DNA of 64,000 nt from Metasolibacillus fluoroglycofenilyticus (GTDB taxonomy: Bacteria; Bacillota; Bacilli; Bacillales_A; Planococcaceae): NCBI RefSeq assembly GCF_003049645.1, contig NZ_PYWK01000002.1, positions 186,001-250,000 on the forward strand, in the 5' to 3' direction. Of the stretch, positions 42,708-51,793 are shown in pieces. A program made the translations under genes and the position numbers. Position 1 is the first letter of the stretch, and every line of letters begins with the position of its first letter. Below the pieces are notes generated by a model that was not told where the DNA came from, made no database searches, and saw only the letters and a program-made list of their open reading frames with translations.

Positions 42708-43145
42708 TTAGTTCACTCCTTCGAAAAAGGAAAGGATGTCCTTCGCTGAAGTAGCGCTCACAATCTTCTCTACATTCTCTACTTCCGAAACAGCAATTGC
42801 GATATTCGATAAAATATCTAAATGGTCATCGCCTTTACCAGCAATACCAAAAATCAATTTCACGATGTTACCATCCCCAAAATCTACACCTTCTGGCACT
42901 TGAATAATTGAAATGCCCGATTCCTTCACTTCTTTTTTAGCATCATCTGTACCATGTGGAATTGCTACAAAATTGCCCATAAACGTGGATAGTGATTCTT
43001 CTCTTTCTAACATTTTTTCGATATAGTCTGTTCCTACATAGCCACGATCTACTAAAATTTGCCCTGCTAAACGAATTGCCTCCTCCTTTGTTGCTAATTG
43101 TTGATTAAGTAAAATATTTTCTTCTACTAAAATTGATAATGCCAT
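42708..43145 (-). CDS. mtlF: Mannitol-specific PTS component IIA
   Basis: A 145-residue EIIA of the mannitol/fructose family. The phospho-His is in FVAIPHGTDDAKK (about residue 63). It accepts phosphate from HPr and passes it to the IIB domain of MtlA. It lies between mtlR and mtlD, the order known from Geobacillus stearothermophilus. Confidence 0.94.
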   Translation of the reverse strand: MALSILVEENILLNQQLATKEEAIRLAGQILVDRGYVGTDYIEKMLEREESLSTFMGNFVAIPHGTDDAKKEVKESGISIIQVPEGVDFGDGNIVKLIFGIAGKGDDHLDILSNIAIAVSEVENVEKIVSATSAKDILSFFEGVN

Positions 43146-43160
43146 TATAAAACGCCTCCA

Positions 43161-45263
43161 TTAATTGATGTTTTCCCTGATGAATCGTTCAAATTCTGTT
43201 GCCAAAAATGAATGAATTTCAGATTGTTCACCTGTTTCAAATAATTGTGTGCTTTGTTCATTTTGAATGATTAATGTACTGATGAAACTTAGTACCTCTA
43301 AACCAGCCTTCCCAAAGGTTTCAGGTGAAAGTAATATTAGTAGTGTGTCCACCTTCACGTCATTTCCATCCATTCCTCTTATCCAAATAGCGGATTCAAG
43401 TTTATGAACAGTAAACGATGGTTTGTGAACATATTTGCTACGTGTATGATATAATGCAAGTCTCGTACCGGGGATACCGATGCCACCATTCTTTTCCCTT
43501 TCCAGCAATGCGCCTACAATCATATCTTTTTCTGCAATCACTTGGCGCTCCTCCAGCAATGCACAAATTTCTTGTATATAGCAGCGCGCTGTCGTCTGCT
43601 CCTTTAACACCGAAAACTGAAAATTGCTTAAAACGGTTAGTATTACTTCAGAATATCCACCAAGCCTTTGCATTTTTTCTGTTAATGCATCTACAGTTAC
43701 TGGACTTTCCTTTACAATCGAAGGAGTTTTTTGGACAAGCATTTTCCTTCTTGCATACAGCTGGACTTGGTCAATCTCCTCGGCAGTTAAAAATGGGTTC
43801 ACCATAATATATTCTCTGTGGAAATCCTGCAAGTAAATCGTCGAAATAATAAGGTCTCTATCTGTAATCGTCGTTGCTAGTTTATTTAACTCGAATATAG
43901 AAATATTAGAGACCTCCGTTATCTCTGGAATTTCACGCAATAGCCGAGATGCCAATAATTTAGAGGTTCCTATTCCACTTGAACATATTACATAAGCCTT
44001 TAAATCTCCCTTGCTTAATACCTCGATTAAAACAGACCCAAAATGCATAACCAAATAGCCAATCTCCTCTTTAGGAACTTGTAATTTCGGAAACACCTTT
44101 TTCACAGCTATCTCAACTTGAACAAACAAATCACTATAATTCGATTGAATTTCTTCTAGTAAAGGATTTACTATCCCCATATTTTGTTCAATACGGTGGA
44201 TTGCAGGCTTTAAATGTGTTACTAACCCTTCCAAAAGGGATGTATGATTAGATAAATGGAAGCCTGTCTGCTCCTCCATCTCCTCTATAAGCTTTTTTGT
44301 CTGCCTATACAATTCGATATTAGTAGCGGCAACTAGTCCCCCTTCTTGCTGACGTAGCTTAGAGCCTTGAAGATGCATCATAATATACCCAACTTCCGCC
44401 TCTGGTATATCTACTTGGAAACAATCCTCTAGCATACTAATAATGCTTTTAGCGATAGGGTACTCTGGTTCAAGTGCTATTTGCTTTAAATATGCCTTAT
44501 CAATCGTAATATTTTCGCCCTGCAATATACGTTCAATGGCTAAGGCGAGATGAACAATTAGCCCCACATAGGCACTATCTGTCATAGACAAAGCAAAATC
44601 TGGATATAAATCCTTCATCGCTTCTTCAATTATGCCTAATTTCTCCCTATCAACAAGCTGTATGAGTCTTTCCGAAATAGGGTCCTCATACGTATCTGAT
44701 TTTTGATGGATTTTTTCTTTTATTAAGGAAAATAAGCCCTCTTCCTTTAAGGTTTTGGATAATGCGTAACTAATTGCCCTGCGCTTTGCATTTTCCGTCC
44801 CTGATAGCTCTACTCCATACCCTCTTTTTTTCAATATAGAAAGCTGTACTGGACGTAGCTGCTCCTCTAGTTTCGTGAGATCTGCACTAACCGTTGAAAT
44901 GGAAACGCCCAAATCTTTGGAAAGAGAATAGAGCTTAACTGGTTCTGTCGCTTCATACAAAATACAGAGGATTAGTGTTAATCTTTCCTCTAATGTATAT
45001 TCCCGTTGCGTGAATTTTTTAAGCTGCTGCGCCAATTCTTGCTTTTTTTGTTCTTTCCCAATGATTTGAACCCCAACGCCTGATTTTCTAATTAGTTTAA
45101 GCTGATAGGAATCTAAAATGCTTTGAATATTACTTAAATCTCGTTGGATTGTTCGTGAGCTCACATCAATTTTTTCCGATAATTCTTTAATCGTTATTTC
45201 CTCTTGTTCCACAATCAATGCTTCAATAATCATTTTTTCTCTGCTCGAAATAAACGTAATCAA
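43161..45263 (-). CDS. mtlR: Mannitol operon activator MtlR
   Basis: A PRD-containing activator of about 700 residues. N-terminal helix-turn-helix domains (ITIKELSEKIDVSSRTIQRD; SLSKDLGVSISTVSADL) are followed by two PRDs (around 200-300 and 315-410), an EIIB(Gat)-like domain (YVICSSGIGTSKLLASRL) and a C-terminal EIIA(Mtl)-like domain. Phosphorylation by HPr and the mannitol PTS sets its activity. The start is uncertain: a TTG at 45263 follows GAGGTG, while ATG 45233 has a weak site. Confidence 0.92.
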   Translation of the reverse strand: MITFISSREKMIIEALIVEQEEITIKELSEKIDVSSRTIQRDLSNIQSILDSYQLKLIRKSGVGVQIIGKEQKKQELAQQLKKFTQREYTLEERLTLILCILYEATEPVKLYSLSKDLGVSISTVSADLTKLEEQLRPVQLSILKKRGYGVELSGTENAKRRAISYALSKTLKEEGLFSLIKEKIHQKSDTYEDPISERLIQLVDREKLGIIEEAMKDLYPDFALSMTDSAYVGLIVHLALAIERILQGENITIDKAYLKQIALEPEYPIAKSIISMLEDCFQVDIPEAEVGYIMMHLQGSKLRQQEGGLVAATNIELYRQTKKLIEEMEEQTGFHLSNHTSLLEGLVTHLKPAIHRIEQNMGIVNPLLEEIQSNYSDLFVQVEIAVKKVFPKLQVPKEEIGYLVMHFGSVLIEVLSKGDLKAYVICSSGIGTSKLLASRLLREIPEITEVSNISIFELNKLATTITDRDLIISTIYLQDFHREYIMVNPFLTAEEIDQVQLYARRKMLVQKTPSIVKESPVTVDALTEKMQRLGGYSEVILTVLSNFQFSVLKEQTTARCYIQEICALLEERQVIAEKDMIVGALLEREKNGGIGIPGTRLALYHTRSKYVHKPSFTVHKLESAIWIRGMDGNDVKVDTLLILLSPETFGKAGLEVLSFISTLIIQNEQSTQLFETGEQSEIHSFLATEFERFIRENIN

Positions 45264-45343
45264 CACCTCATTTCTAACAATCCAATATCATTGGTAAAGG
45301 AGCGGAAACGGCTCCGTTATGATGAAATGCAAAGAATGGGAAC

Positions 45344-45377
45344 GTCCAAAAAGCGTGCAAAGCACTGCCTTCCGGAC
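45344..45377 (-). terminator. Hairpin between mtlA and mtlR
   Basis: GTCCGGAAG and CTTTTTGGAC arms around a GC-rich loop on the minus strand, followed by little T. It may reduce transcription of the downstream mtl and pts genes relative to mtlA. Confidence 0.5.
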
Positions 45378-45398
45378 ACCCCCTCCTTCAAATATGTT

Positions 45399-46829
45399 TT
45401 ACTTCTTTAATTGTTCTATTAGCTCATCATATCTCGGGCTATTTAGGAAATTCTCAACAGAAATATGGTGTGCATTTGGCACTTGTTCTTTCGCACGATG
45501 TGTCAAATCCTTATGCGTGATAACTACTTCTGCATCTGCTGGAAGGTTACTAACAGACGTATTCGTTACTGTTACATCTAGCCCCTCTTTTTTCATTTTA
45601 TTTCTTAAAATAGACGCCCCCATCGCACTTGACCCCATGCCTGCATCACAAGCAAAGATTACATGTTTTGTATTAGCAAGAGAAATTTCCTGAACAGCAC
45701 CAGTTGCCGGCTGAATAAGCTCTGCCGCTCTGCTCTCTTTTCCTTTGAGTGCAGAAGTTTTTTCTGTTGCCTTTTGTAAATCGCCATCCTCTACATCTTT
45801 AGATGCTTTCAGAATAAGTGAAGCAATCAAGAAGGAAACTGCAGTTGCGACGATTACCCCTAATAAAACGCCAATATGATTGCCTTTTGGCGTTAATGCC
45901 AATATCGAGAATATACTTCCTGGTGACGGTGCTGCAACAAGACCTGCATTGAATAATTGCAATGTGAAGACACCTGATGCTCCACCAGCGATTGCCGCTA
46001 AAAGTAAGTACGGCTTCATTAAAATATAAGGGAAATAAATTTCATGAATCCCACCTAGGAAGTGAATAATCGCTGCCCCAGGTGCAGTTTGTTTTGCTGT
46101 CCCTTTTCCAAAGAACATAAACGCTAGTAATATCCCAAGACCAGGTCCCGGGTTTGCCTCTAATAAGAATAGAATGGACTTCCCTGCCTCTGAAGCTTGT
46201 TCAATTCCAAGTGGTCCTAATATTCCGTGGTTAATCGCATTATTTAAGAATAATACCTTTGCTGGTTCTATGAAAATACTCGCAAGTGGCAAGAATCCTG
46301 CATCGAAAATAAATTGTACGCCAGCCGCAAGGAAATTAGTTAATGCATTAACAGCCGGACCGATTAATTTGTAGGCAATTAGCGTTAAAATACCACCGAT
46401 AATACCAGCGGAAAAGTTATTAACAAGCATTTCAAAGCCTGCTTTAATTTTCCCTTCAACTAACTTATCAAACTGCTTAATCGCCCATCCACCTAAAGGA
46501 CCGACAATCATCGCACCAAGGAACATCGGAATATCTGCCCCAACGATTACCCCCATCGTTACGGTAGCTCCGACTACTCCTCCTCGCAAACCATGAACAA
46601 GTCTACCACCAGTAAACCCTATTAAAATTGGCAGTAAATAATTAATCATTGGACCGACTAGCTCAGCAAAATCTGCATTCGGAGCCCATCCCGTTTCAAT
46701 AAATAAAGCAGTTATAAGTCCCCATGCAATAAACGCACCGATATTCGGCATAATCATACCACTTAAAAAACTACCAAAACGTTGTACTTTCACCTTGAAT
46801 CCCGAACGCTCTTGTTGTTCTGTACTCAT
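45399..46829 (-). CDS. mtlA: Mannitol-specific PTS component IICB
   Basis: A 476-residue membrane permease and phosphotransferase. The IIC part (about 1-340) has multiple membrane helices with conserved GGxxE-type loop segments such as HFLGGIHEIYFPYI. The IIB domain carries the phospho-Cys in VIFACDAGMGSSAMGAS (about residue 395). It lacks a fused IIA, which is supplied by mtlF. AGGGGAGG precedes the ATG. First gene of the operon. Confidence 0.95.
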   Translation of the reverse strand: MSTEQQERSGFKVKVQRFGSFLSGMIMPNIGAFIAWGLITALFIETGWAPNADFAELVGPMINYLLPILIGFTGGRLVHGLRGGVVGATVTMGVIVGADIPMFLGAMIVGPLGGWAIKQFDKLVEGKIKAGFEMLVNNFSAGIIGGILTLIAYKLIGPAVNALTNFLAAGVQFIFDAGFLPLASIFIEPAKVLFLNNAINHGILGPLGIEQASEAGKSILFLLEANPGPGLGILLAFMFFGKGTAKQTAPGAAIIHFLGGIHEIYFPYILMKPYLLLAAIAGGASGVFTLQLFNAGLVAAPSPGSIFSILALTPKGNHIGVLLGVIVATAVSFLIASLILKASKDVEDGDLQKATEKTSALKGKESRAAELIQPATGAVQEISLANTKHVIFACDAGMGSSAMGASILRNKMKKEGLDVTVTNTSVSNLPADAEVVITHKDLTHRAKEQVPNAHHISVENFLNSPRYDELIEQLKK

Positions 46830-46876
46830 TTTTGAACCTCCCCTTTTGATTTTTTAACATTGTCTTGTTGTCTAAC

Positions 46877-46905
46877 ATATTAAAGCGTTTACATTGATTA
46901 TTCAA
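46877..46905 (-). promoter_or_regulatory. mtlA promoter with overlapping cre site
   Basis: TTGAAT (46905-46900), a 17-nt spacer, TAATAT (46882-46877) on the minus strand. The spacer and -10 contain TGTAAACGCTTTAA (46893-46880), 13 of 14 to the cre consensus TGWAANCGNTNWCA. Confidence 0.75.
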
Positions 46906-46910
46906 TAAAA

Positions 46911-46924
46911 TGAAAACGCTATCA
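46911..46924. promoter_or_regulatory. cre site (CcpA) upstream of the mtlA promoter
   Basis: TGAAAACGCTATCA is a full match to TGWAANCGNTNWCA, just upstream of the -35 box. It predicts glucose repression of the mtl-ptsHI operon. Confidence 0.8.
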
Positions 46925-46929
46925 TGTCA

Positions 46930-47548
46930 TCTTTAATTACGACAAAATTGAAGTTGTGGAGTTGAAAATGCATGAGAATTAAGGGTTTTACTTTGTATTT
47001 CCGTGGGATTAGGTGCTCGGGTTTTTATGAATGAGGAGGAATAGATTTCTCTGTAATTGATTGTTTACTTAGTGAATCTTTCTTACTTTGGATAATTCAA
47101 TAATTGTTTGTGGTAATTCAATTCGTACCCTAGCAGCTTCCCAAAAATACAACTTTCATTTAATGGAGGAATATTTCTACGCTAATTATGAAGGGAGGCC
47201 ATTCGCTTGATTTTTGTGCGAAATGAGGACTTTTAATAGTGGTGGACACACAACAGTATTTTCTAACTACACTTTGGCAATGCCGTTAGTATAGCCATAA
47301 AAATCAGTTATTTTACAATTCACTTTTATTAACTCAAGTATGCCTCATCCCTCGAAAGTAAATTAAATAAAATCACCTTTCAGGGAATGAGCTATTTCAA
47401 ACAGTTTACCCGTCATTTTTTTAATTGTTTGTCACTTTATTTTTGATAATAGTTATTTCTATTCACTTATCTAATGCTTCACTTGCATCTAAAATTTCAA
47501 ACACGCTATATTAAAGACCTTGGTTAATCAAAAAATAAATAATTGGAA
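46930..47548. other. Gene-free stretch, nothing recognised
   Basis: About 620 bp of AT-rich sequence between the mtl promoter and the Nudix gene. I see no frame longer than a few dozen codons with a ribosome binding site, and no repeat shared with other parts of the window. Confidence 0.4.
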
Positions 47549-48007
47549 TCAATTAATATCCCCTACATAAATTGTAGCTTTTCCGCTGTCAAAATAAGAT
47601 ATTAAATGTGCTCTTAGTGCTTGTGGATATAATTTATATTCTAATAAATCGTTAAGCGGTAACCATTCAACAGCTATTTGCCCCTTATCCGGATTGCTTC
47701 CATTAATAATTGTATTATGATGAACATGACACAAAAACATAAATTCTGTTTGATGTGCCTGAGCATGACGCGCGGCAAACTCATGATTTTTTCCAATATA
47801 TTCACGTACAAAGATTAGTTCTCCAATTTCAACTTCCACACTTAATTCTTCTTTACATTCCCTTTCTAAAGCTTGGTGTAAATTTTCACCATGCTCTTGG
47901 CCACCACCCGGCAAAATATAATATGTACCACCATTTTCTTGTATCTTTATAGCCAATAATTTCTTGTCCTTCACTATTATTGCTTTTGCTGAATTTCTTA
48001 TGCGCAT
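47549..48007 (-). CDS. Nudix hydrolase
   Basis: A 152-residue hydrolase of nucleoside-diphosphate-linked compounds. The Nudix box is GGGQEHGENLHQALERECKE followed by EL, fitting GX5EX7REUXEEXGU except that the final Gly is replaced by Ser. Monocistronic, next to the leader-distal end of the CRISPR array. Substrate unknown. Confidence 0.87.
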   Translation of the reverse strand: MRIRNSAKAIIVKDKKLLAIKIQENGGTYYILPGGGQEHGENLHQALERECKEELSVEVEIGELIFVREYIGKNHEFAARHAQAHQTEFMFLCHVHHNTIINGSNPDKGQIAVEWLPLNDLLEYKLYPQALRAHLISYFDSGKATIYVGDIN

Positions 48008-48094
48008 TTTTAATTTCCTCCTTATGAAATTTTAAATTCCCCTCCTAATCAAGGCGGGGACCACCATTTGAGGCGAGCTTGTGACACGCCCCGT

Positions 48095-48457
48095 ATTTCA
48101 ATTCACTCTCTCCATACAGAGAGAGACGATAGGAAACGAGCCTTTACAATGGGGGGAATTTGATTTCAATCCACTCTCTCCATACAGAGAGAGACGTCGC
48201 AAAGTCATAATCTCTTTGTTTTTTTCGATTTCAATCCACTCTCTCCATACAGAGAGAGACCTTTAATAATTGATTCTGGATGTTTACCTGTCATTTCAAT
48301 CCACTCTCTCCATACAGAGAGAGACAAAGCGGCAGCTACAGCAATTCCTTCATTCCCTATTTCAATCCACTCTCTCCATACAGAGAGAGACTTTAATGCG
48401 GCAGCACAAAAAGAGGTGTTTAACATTTCAATCCACTCTCTCCATACAGAGAGAGAC
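48095..48457 (-). CRISPR. Type I-C CRISPR array, 6 repeats and 5 spacers
   Basis: Repeats of 33 bp start at 48095, 48163, 48228, 48293, 48359 and 48425. On the plus strand they begin ATTTCAATCCAC and end CAGAGAGAGAC; in crRNA sense they end GTGGATTGAAAT, the type I-C signature. Stem CTCTCTC/GAGAGAG with loop CATACA. Spacers are 35, 32, 32, 33 and 33 bp. The first copy (48095) has one substitution (AATTCAC), as expected for the leader-distal terminal repeat, so transcription runs on the minus strand from the cas2 side. Confidence 0.97.
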
Positions 48458-48620
48458 AGCGAAAATGAACAAAAAATCATCCATCTTCGCAAAAAAGTAC
48501 TCTTTCTAAAAATAAGCTAAAACTAAACTCCTAGTCGACTTAACAAAACACCATATAATCAAACTAAAATTTGGTGCGAGTCCTCTAGGGTTTTCATGGG
48601 AGCTTGGCATTCGCACTCAA
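48458..48620 (-). promoter_or_regulatory. CRISPR leader
   Basis: The region between cas2 and the newest repeat. The minus strand contains GAATGCCAAGCTCCCATGAA, then AACCCTAGAGGACTCGCACC, a segment typical of type I-C leaders as I recall them, followed by an AT-rich tract up to the array. It would contain the array promoter and the integration signal. Confidence 0.75.
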
Positions 48621-48911
48621 CTATAATATTAGCACATCTTCTACTTCAATCGTTTCCTTTGCACCGATATGCTCTACTTTTGATTTATAATTATTACCCA
48701 GTTGATAAAAACGTAAGCTATCTTCGGTTTCATCAATTAAATTAACTAAACGCAATTTCAGTTGCTTAAACTGTGTTGCATCTACTACACATTCAAAAAC
48801 AGAATTTTGAACTCGCACACCGTAATTTTCGCATTCTTTTGCAACTTTACGCAACCGCTTGCGTCCTGCGGCTGTTTTTGTGACAACATCATAGGTAACT
48901 AAAATTAACAA
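48621..48911 (-). CDS. cas2: CRISPR-associated endonuclease Cas2
   Basis: A 96-residue ferredoxin-like protein that forms the integration complex with Cas1. Beta-1 strand with metal-binding Asp: MLILVTYDVVTKT; then RVQNSVFECVVD. TTG start 9 nt after the cas1 stop, with GAGGGA upstream. Last cas gene before the leader. Confidence 0.94.
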   Translation of the reverse strand: MLILVTYDVVTKTAAGRKRLRKVAKECENYGVRVQNSVFECVVDATQFKQLKLRLVNLIDETEDSLRFYQLGNNYKSKVEHIGAKETIEVEDVLIL

Positions 48912-48920
48912 ACCAATCCC

Positions 48921-49952
48921 TCATTTCCATAAAAACGGTGGATACTCTTCCAAATCACCGCGCAAATGACGGGCTAGTAACATAGCCTGTGCATGCGGAA
49001 CTAGCCCCCAATTTATTTTTTCTTTCAAAAAAGGATGTGTTAATGTTTCCTGTTTCCGTTCTTGCCAAGCCTGTAAAAATTTTTTTCGACCTTCATCTGT
49101 AAGTAGAACAGCGCCATCTTCTTTTCTTATAAAATCTTTTTCATCTAACATCTTCTTATTTATCACCTTTAATACGAAACGATCAGCTATGACACCGCGC
49201 AACTCCTCCATTACATCGAGTGCGAGAGATGCACGACCTGGTCGGTCTCGATGTAAAAAGCCTACGTATGCATCGAGCCCTACCGTTTCAAGGGCAGCAG
49301 AAACATCCTTTGCTAATAAAGTATAAATAAATGATAATAAAGCATTTATATTATCTGTTGGCGGGCGTCTATTTCTCGTTTTGAAATAAAAAGCTTCTTT
49401 TTGTTGTAAAATCATTTGGTCGAATAATCCAAAATATGCACTCGCTGCCTGTCCCTCTAAACCTCGCAATAACTCCAAGTCTTCACAAGCTAATATTTTC
49501 TTTAAATCCTCCAACAAGCGCTCTGAAACTTGTTTGAAAGCTGGAACGTCAATTCGTAGCGGGTTATCACGTGTCGCCCGCTCCAATATCCACTTTTGAT
49601 TGGCCACTTTAGCGAAGATAAAATTTCGAGCAATTTTGGCACTTGCGATTTCACTATCTGATATTCGATATTGTGTCTTTCGCAGCACTACATTTCCCTT
49701 GCTTTCTCCTATGACACGTGCTAAAAACTTGCCGTGCGCATTCAAAAATGTCAGAGATACATTTTTTTCAGCACATGCATGCATTAACATCGGGCTTGCA
49801 CCTGCATAACCAAATGTGCAGATTGCCTCCAAATTATGAAGTGGAATTCGTCCTAAAACGTCTTCCTCTTGGGAAACTACGACTGTTTCCCCTTTCAATG
49901 TCAAATACACATTAGACGTTGTAATAAACAATGTATTCAGCAGTTTTCTCAT
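48921..49952 (-). CDS. cas1: CRISPR-associated integrase Cas1 (I-C)
   Basis: A 343-residue integrase that inserts new spacers. The catalytic Glu is in RGLEGQAASAYFGLFD (about residue 165), and the conserved His/Asp segment is YVGFLHRDRPGRASLALDVMEE (about 232-250). It overlaps the cas4 stop as ATGA. Confidence 0.95.
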   Translation of the reverse strand: MRKLLNTLFITTSNVYLTLKGETVVVSQEEDVLGRIPLHNLEAICTFGYAGASPMLMHACAEKNVSLTFLNAHGKFLARVIGESKGNVVLRKTQYRISDSEIASAKIARNFIFAKVANQKWILERATRDNPLRIDVPAFKQVSERLLEDLKKILACEDLELLRGLEGQAASAYFGLFDQMILQQKEAFYFKTRNRRPPTDNINALLSFIYTLLAKDVSAALETVGLDAYVGFLHRDRPGRASLALDVMEELRGVIADRFVLKVINKKMLDEKDFIRKEDGAVLLTDEGRKKFLQAWQERKQETLTHPFLKEKINWGLVPHAQAMLLARHLRGDLEEYPPFLWK

Positions 49953-50611
49953 ACTAGATACCTTCTCATATATGACTTCACATCTTGTTTTTCATTCAAT
50001 ATCGGCATGCATAAATTTTCGAGCGAGCAGCTTTTACAATGCTTGCCCATCTTTACTTTTGGCGTATGCTGGCGTGTAAAATAATGATGCATTTGTTTAA
50101 ATAATTGGCGTACTTCCTCCTTATGTGCCTCGGTAATTTGAATTTCTTCACGACGCTTTATTTCATCATAAAAGAAATAGCCGACAGGTACCTCACAAGC
50201 GAGCATTTCTTCTAGGCACATTGCTTGTGCCACGAGCTGCATAATATCCTCTTCCTCCTTTTTAGGCTTGCCACGCTTATACTCTACTGGTACAACACGA
50301 AACTTTCCGACTTCATTTATAAGCGAGATGCCCGCTGGGTCTTGAATAAATTCCACCACATCGCAAATACCTGTCGTCCTTAATTCATGTGACTTTACGG
50401 GCATTGCACGCACAATTAATTTATCGAGACGCTTTTCGCGAATAAAAGGTTGGTCGACCTTTTGATGAACATATTGCCCTTCAATCGTACGTACATTTTC
50501 CTCCCATTGTTGCTCGACATGGATTAATGCCCATTGCCGCGCACAAAAGCGAAAATGCTGAATACCCGATAGCATCAAATAATCTTCTTCATTAATGCCC
50601 ATCGAAGACAT
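49949..50611 (-). CDS. cas4: CRISPR-associated Cas4 exonuclease
   Basis: A 220-residue RecB-family nuclease with an Fe-S cluster. It trims prespacers and selects the PAM with Cas1-Cas2. RecB motifs: GICDVVEF and VPVEYKRGKPK. The four cluster cysteines are in FRFCARQW and CKSCSLENLC. The end of cas7 overlaps its start by 20 nt; a second ATG at 50602 is possible. Confidence 0.93.
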   Translation of the reverse strand: MSSMGINEEDYLMLSGIQHFRFCARQWALIHVEQQWEENVRTIEGQYVHQKVDQPFIREKRLDKLIVRAMPVKSHELRTTGICDVVEFIQDPAGISLINEVGKFRVVPVEYKRGKPKKEEEDIMQLVAQAMCLEEMLACEVPVGYFFYDEIKRREEIQITEAHKEEVRQLFKQMHHYFTRQHTPKVKMGKHCKSCSLENLCMPILNEKQDVKSYMRRYLV

Positions 50612-51425
50612 ATGCCTCTAACCCTTCTAACGTCGCTATTTCAATTACAGGTTTTGATGCCTCGGCAGTCACCTTAACAGAATTATGCACTTTTGCTGCG
50701 GAATATTGACCGAGCTTTGAATTATGCTCCCACCAAATGACCTTTATTACTTCTAAAGAGCCTTCTGGTCGTGCGGAAGATGCATCGTTTTCAAATAATG
50801 AAATGAGCGCTTCTTTTAACTTCTGAGCGTCTTCGTACGTAAATCCTGTTTTTTCAGCGAGCTGTGTATTAATACTACCAACGAATTTATATATACCATG
50901 GTCAACTCGATGCTTCATCCCCATCGTATCAGAGCCTTTTTTATCACCCGTTACAGAGTTCACTGATTTTGTAATTTGCATACTTGTAATAGTGATAGGC
51001 TCAATACTAATAGCTGGATGAATCGAGACAGGGCCACGTACCCCAACAGATAATGAATCTCCCTTGAATGCAAACACTTGTCCAAAAGCACGTACATCAT
51101 ACCAAGTTTGAGCAGCGATTAATGCAAATGTATCTGCATTCCCTTTTTTATCTTTTTTAATTTTTTGTAATTCTGCCACAGATTCTGCGCGATCATTTAG
51201 CGATTTAAACCCATCATTGGCACGGTCATCCGATTGAACAAAAATAGCTTCGCCCATATCTTGTAAACGATTGCGAATTTTACGCTTTATCGCCACATCT
51301 GAAACCTCTCCATAGCCCTCAAAATTTTGACGTGGACGATTCCCGTTTAAAGGGTCTCCATTTGGATTGGCATTTGTTACTGAAAAAATAACGGCAAAAT
51401 CAATTTTACGATCTAATGTAGTCAT
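50592..51425 (-). CDS. cas7: Cas7c (Csd2), Cascade backbone
   Basis: A 277-residue RAMP protein that coats the crRNA in the type I-C Cascade. N-terminal Csd2 signature: FAVIFSVTNANPNGDPLNGN. Further segments are VSDVAIKRKIRNRLQD and MGMKHRVDHGIY. ATGA overlap with the cas8c stop. Confidence 0.94.
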   Translation of the reverse strand: MTTLDRKIDFAVIFSVTNANPNGDPLNGNRPRQNFEGYGEVSDVAIKRKIRNRLQDMGEAIFVQSDDRANDGFKSLNDRAESVAELQKIKKDKKGNADTFALIAAQTWYDVRAFGQVFAFKGDSLSVGVRGPVSIHPAISIEPITITSMQITKSVNSVTGDKKGSDTMGMKHRVDHGIYKFVGSINTQLAEKTGFTYEDAQKLKEALISLFENDASSARPEGSLEVIKVIWWEHNSKLGQYSAAKVHNSVKVTAEASKPVIEIATLEGLEAYVFDGH

Positions 51426-51793
51426 TCTGTCATTTCCCCTTCCTTATCCTTTTTCGTGTATAAGTCTTGACGTTGACTATAGTAACCTAGTAAATAGCGT
51501 CCGCTTAACGCAGTGTCATTAAATTGCTCAATCGGTATTTCCGATGCAATTTTATCGATTAAGCTTGTATAATAATTTGCCTTGTCTCGCAGCTTCATTT
51601 GGTATGGCTGAAGATTTTTCTGAATTGTCAGCCACGTGCGCAATGGATTCGCTTGAAAAGCACTTAAATAACGCAGCGCATTTGTCGCCCTGTTCTCCTC
51701 TTTTCCTAATGCACGACGTTCGAGCACATCAGCAACCGCCAACATCCGACCAAACAAATAATCACGATCCTTGCAATTTGTATCTAATGCCAC
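51422..51793 (-). CDS. cas11c: Cas11c small subunit from an internal start inside cas8c
   Basis: A GTG at 51793, in frame with cas8c codon 515, lies 8 nt after a perfect AGGAGG (51807-51802). It would yield 123 residues starting [17 protein letters not shown] and sharing the Cas8c C-terminus. In characterised I-C systems the Cas11c subunits are made exactly this way from the last 120-odd codons of cas8c. The ribosome binding site, size and position all agree. Confidence 0.8.
   Translation of the reverse strand: MALDTNCKDRDYLFGRMLAVADVLERRALGKEENRATNALRYLSAFQANPLRTWLTIQKNLQPYQMKLRDKANYYTSLIDKIASEIPIEQFNDTALSGRYLLGYYSQRQDLYTKKDKEGEMTE

Noticed and set aside
48081..48509. Open frames of 60-95 codons across the CRISPR array on both strands
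   Set aside because: They translate the repeats (periodic SLSVWREWIE or STLSIQRET) and spacers, with no ribosome binding site. They are artefacts of the array.
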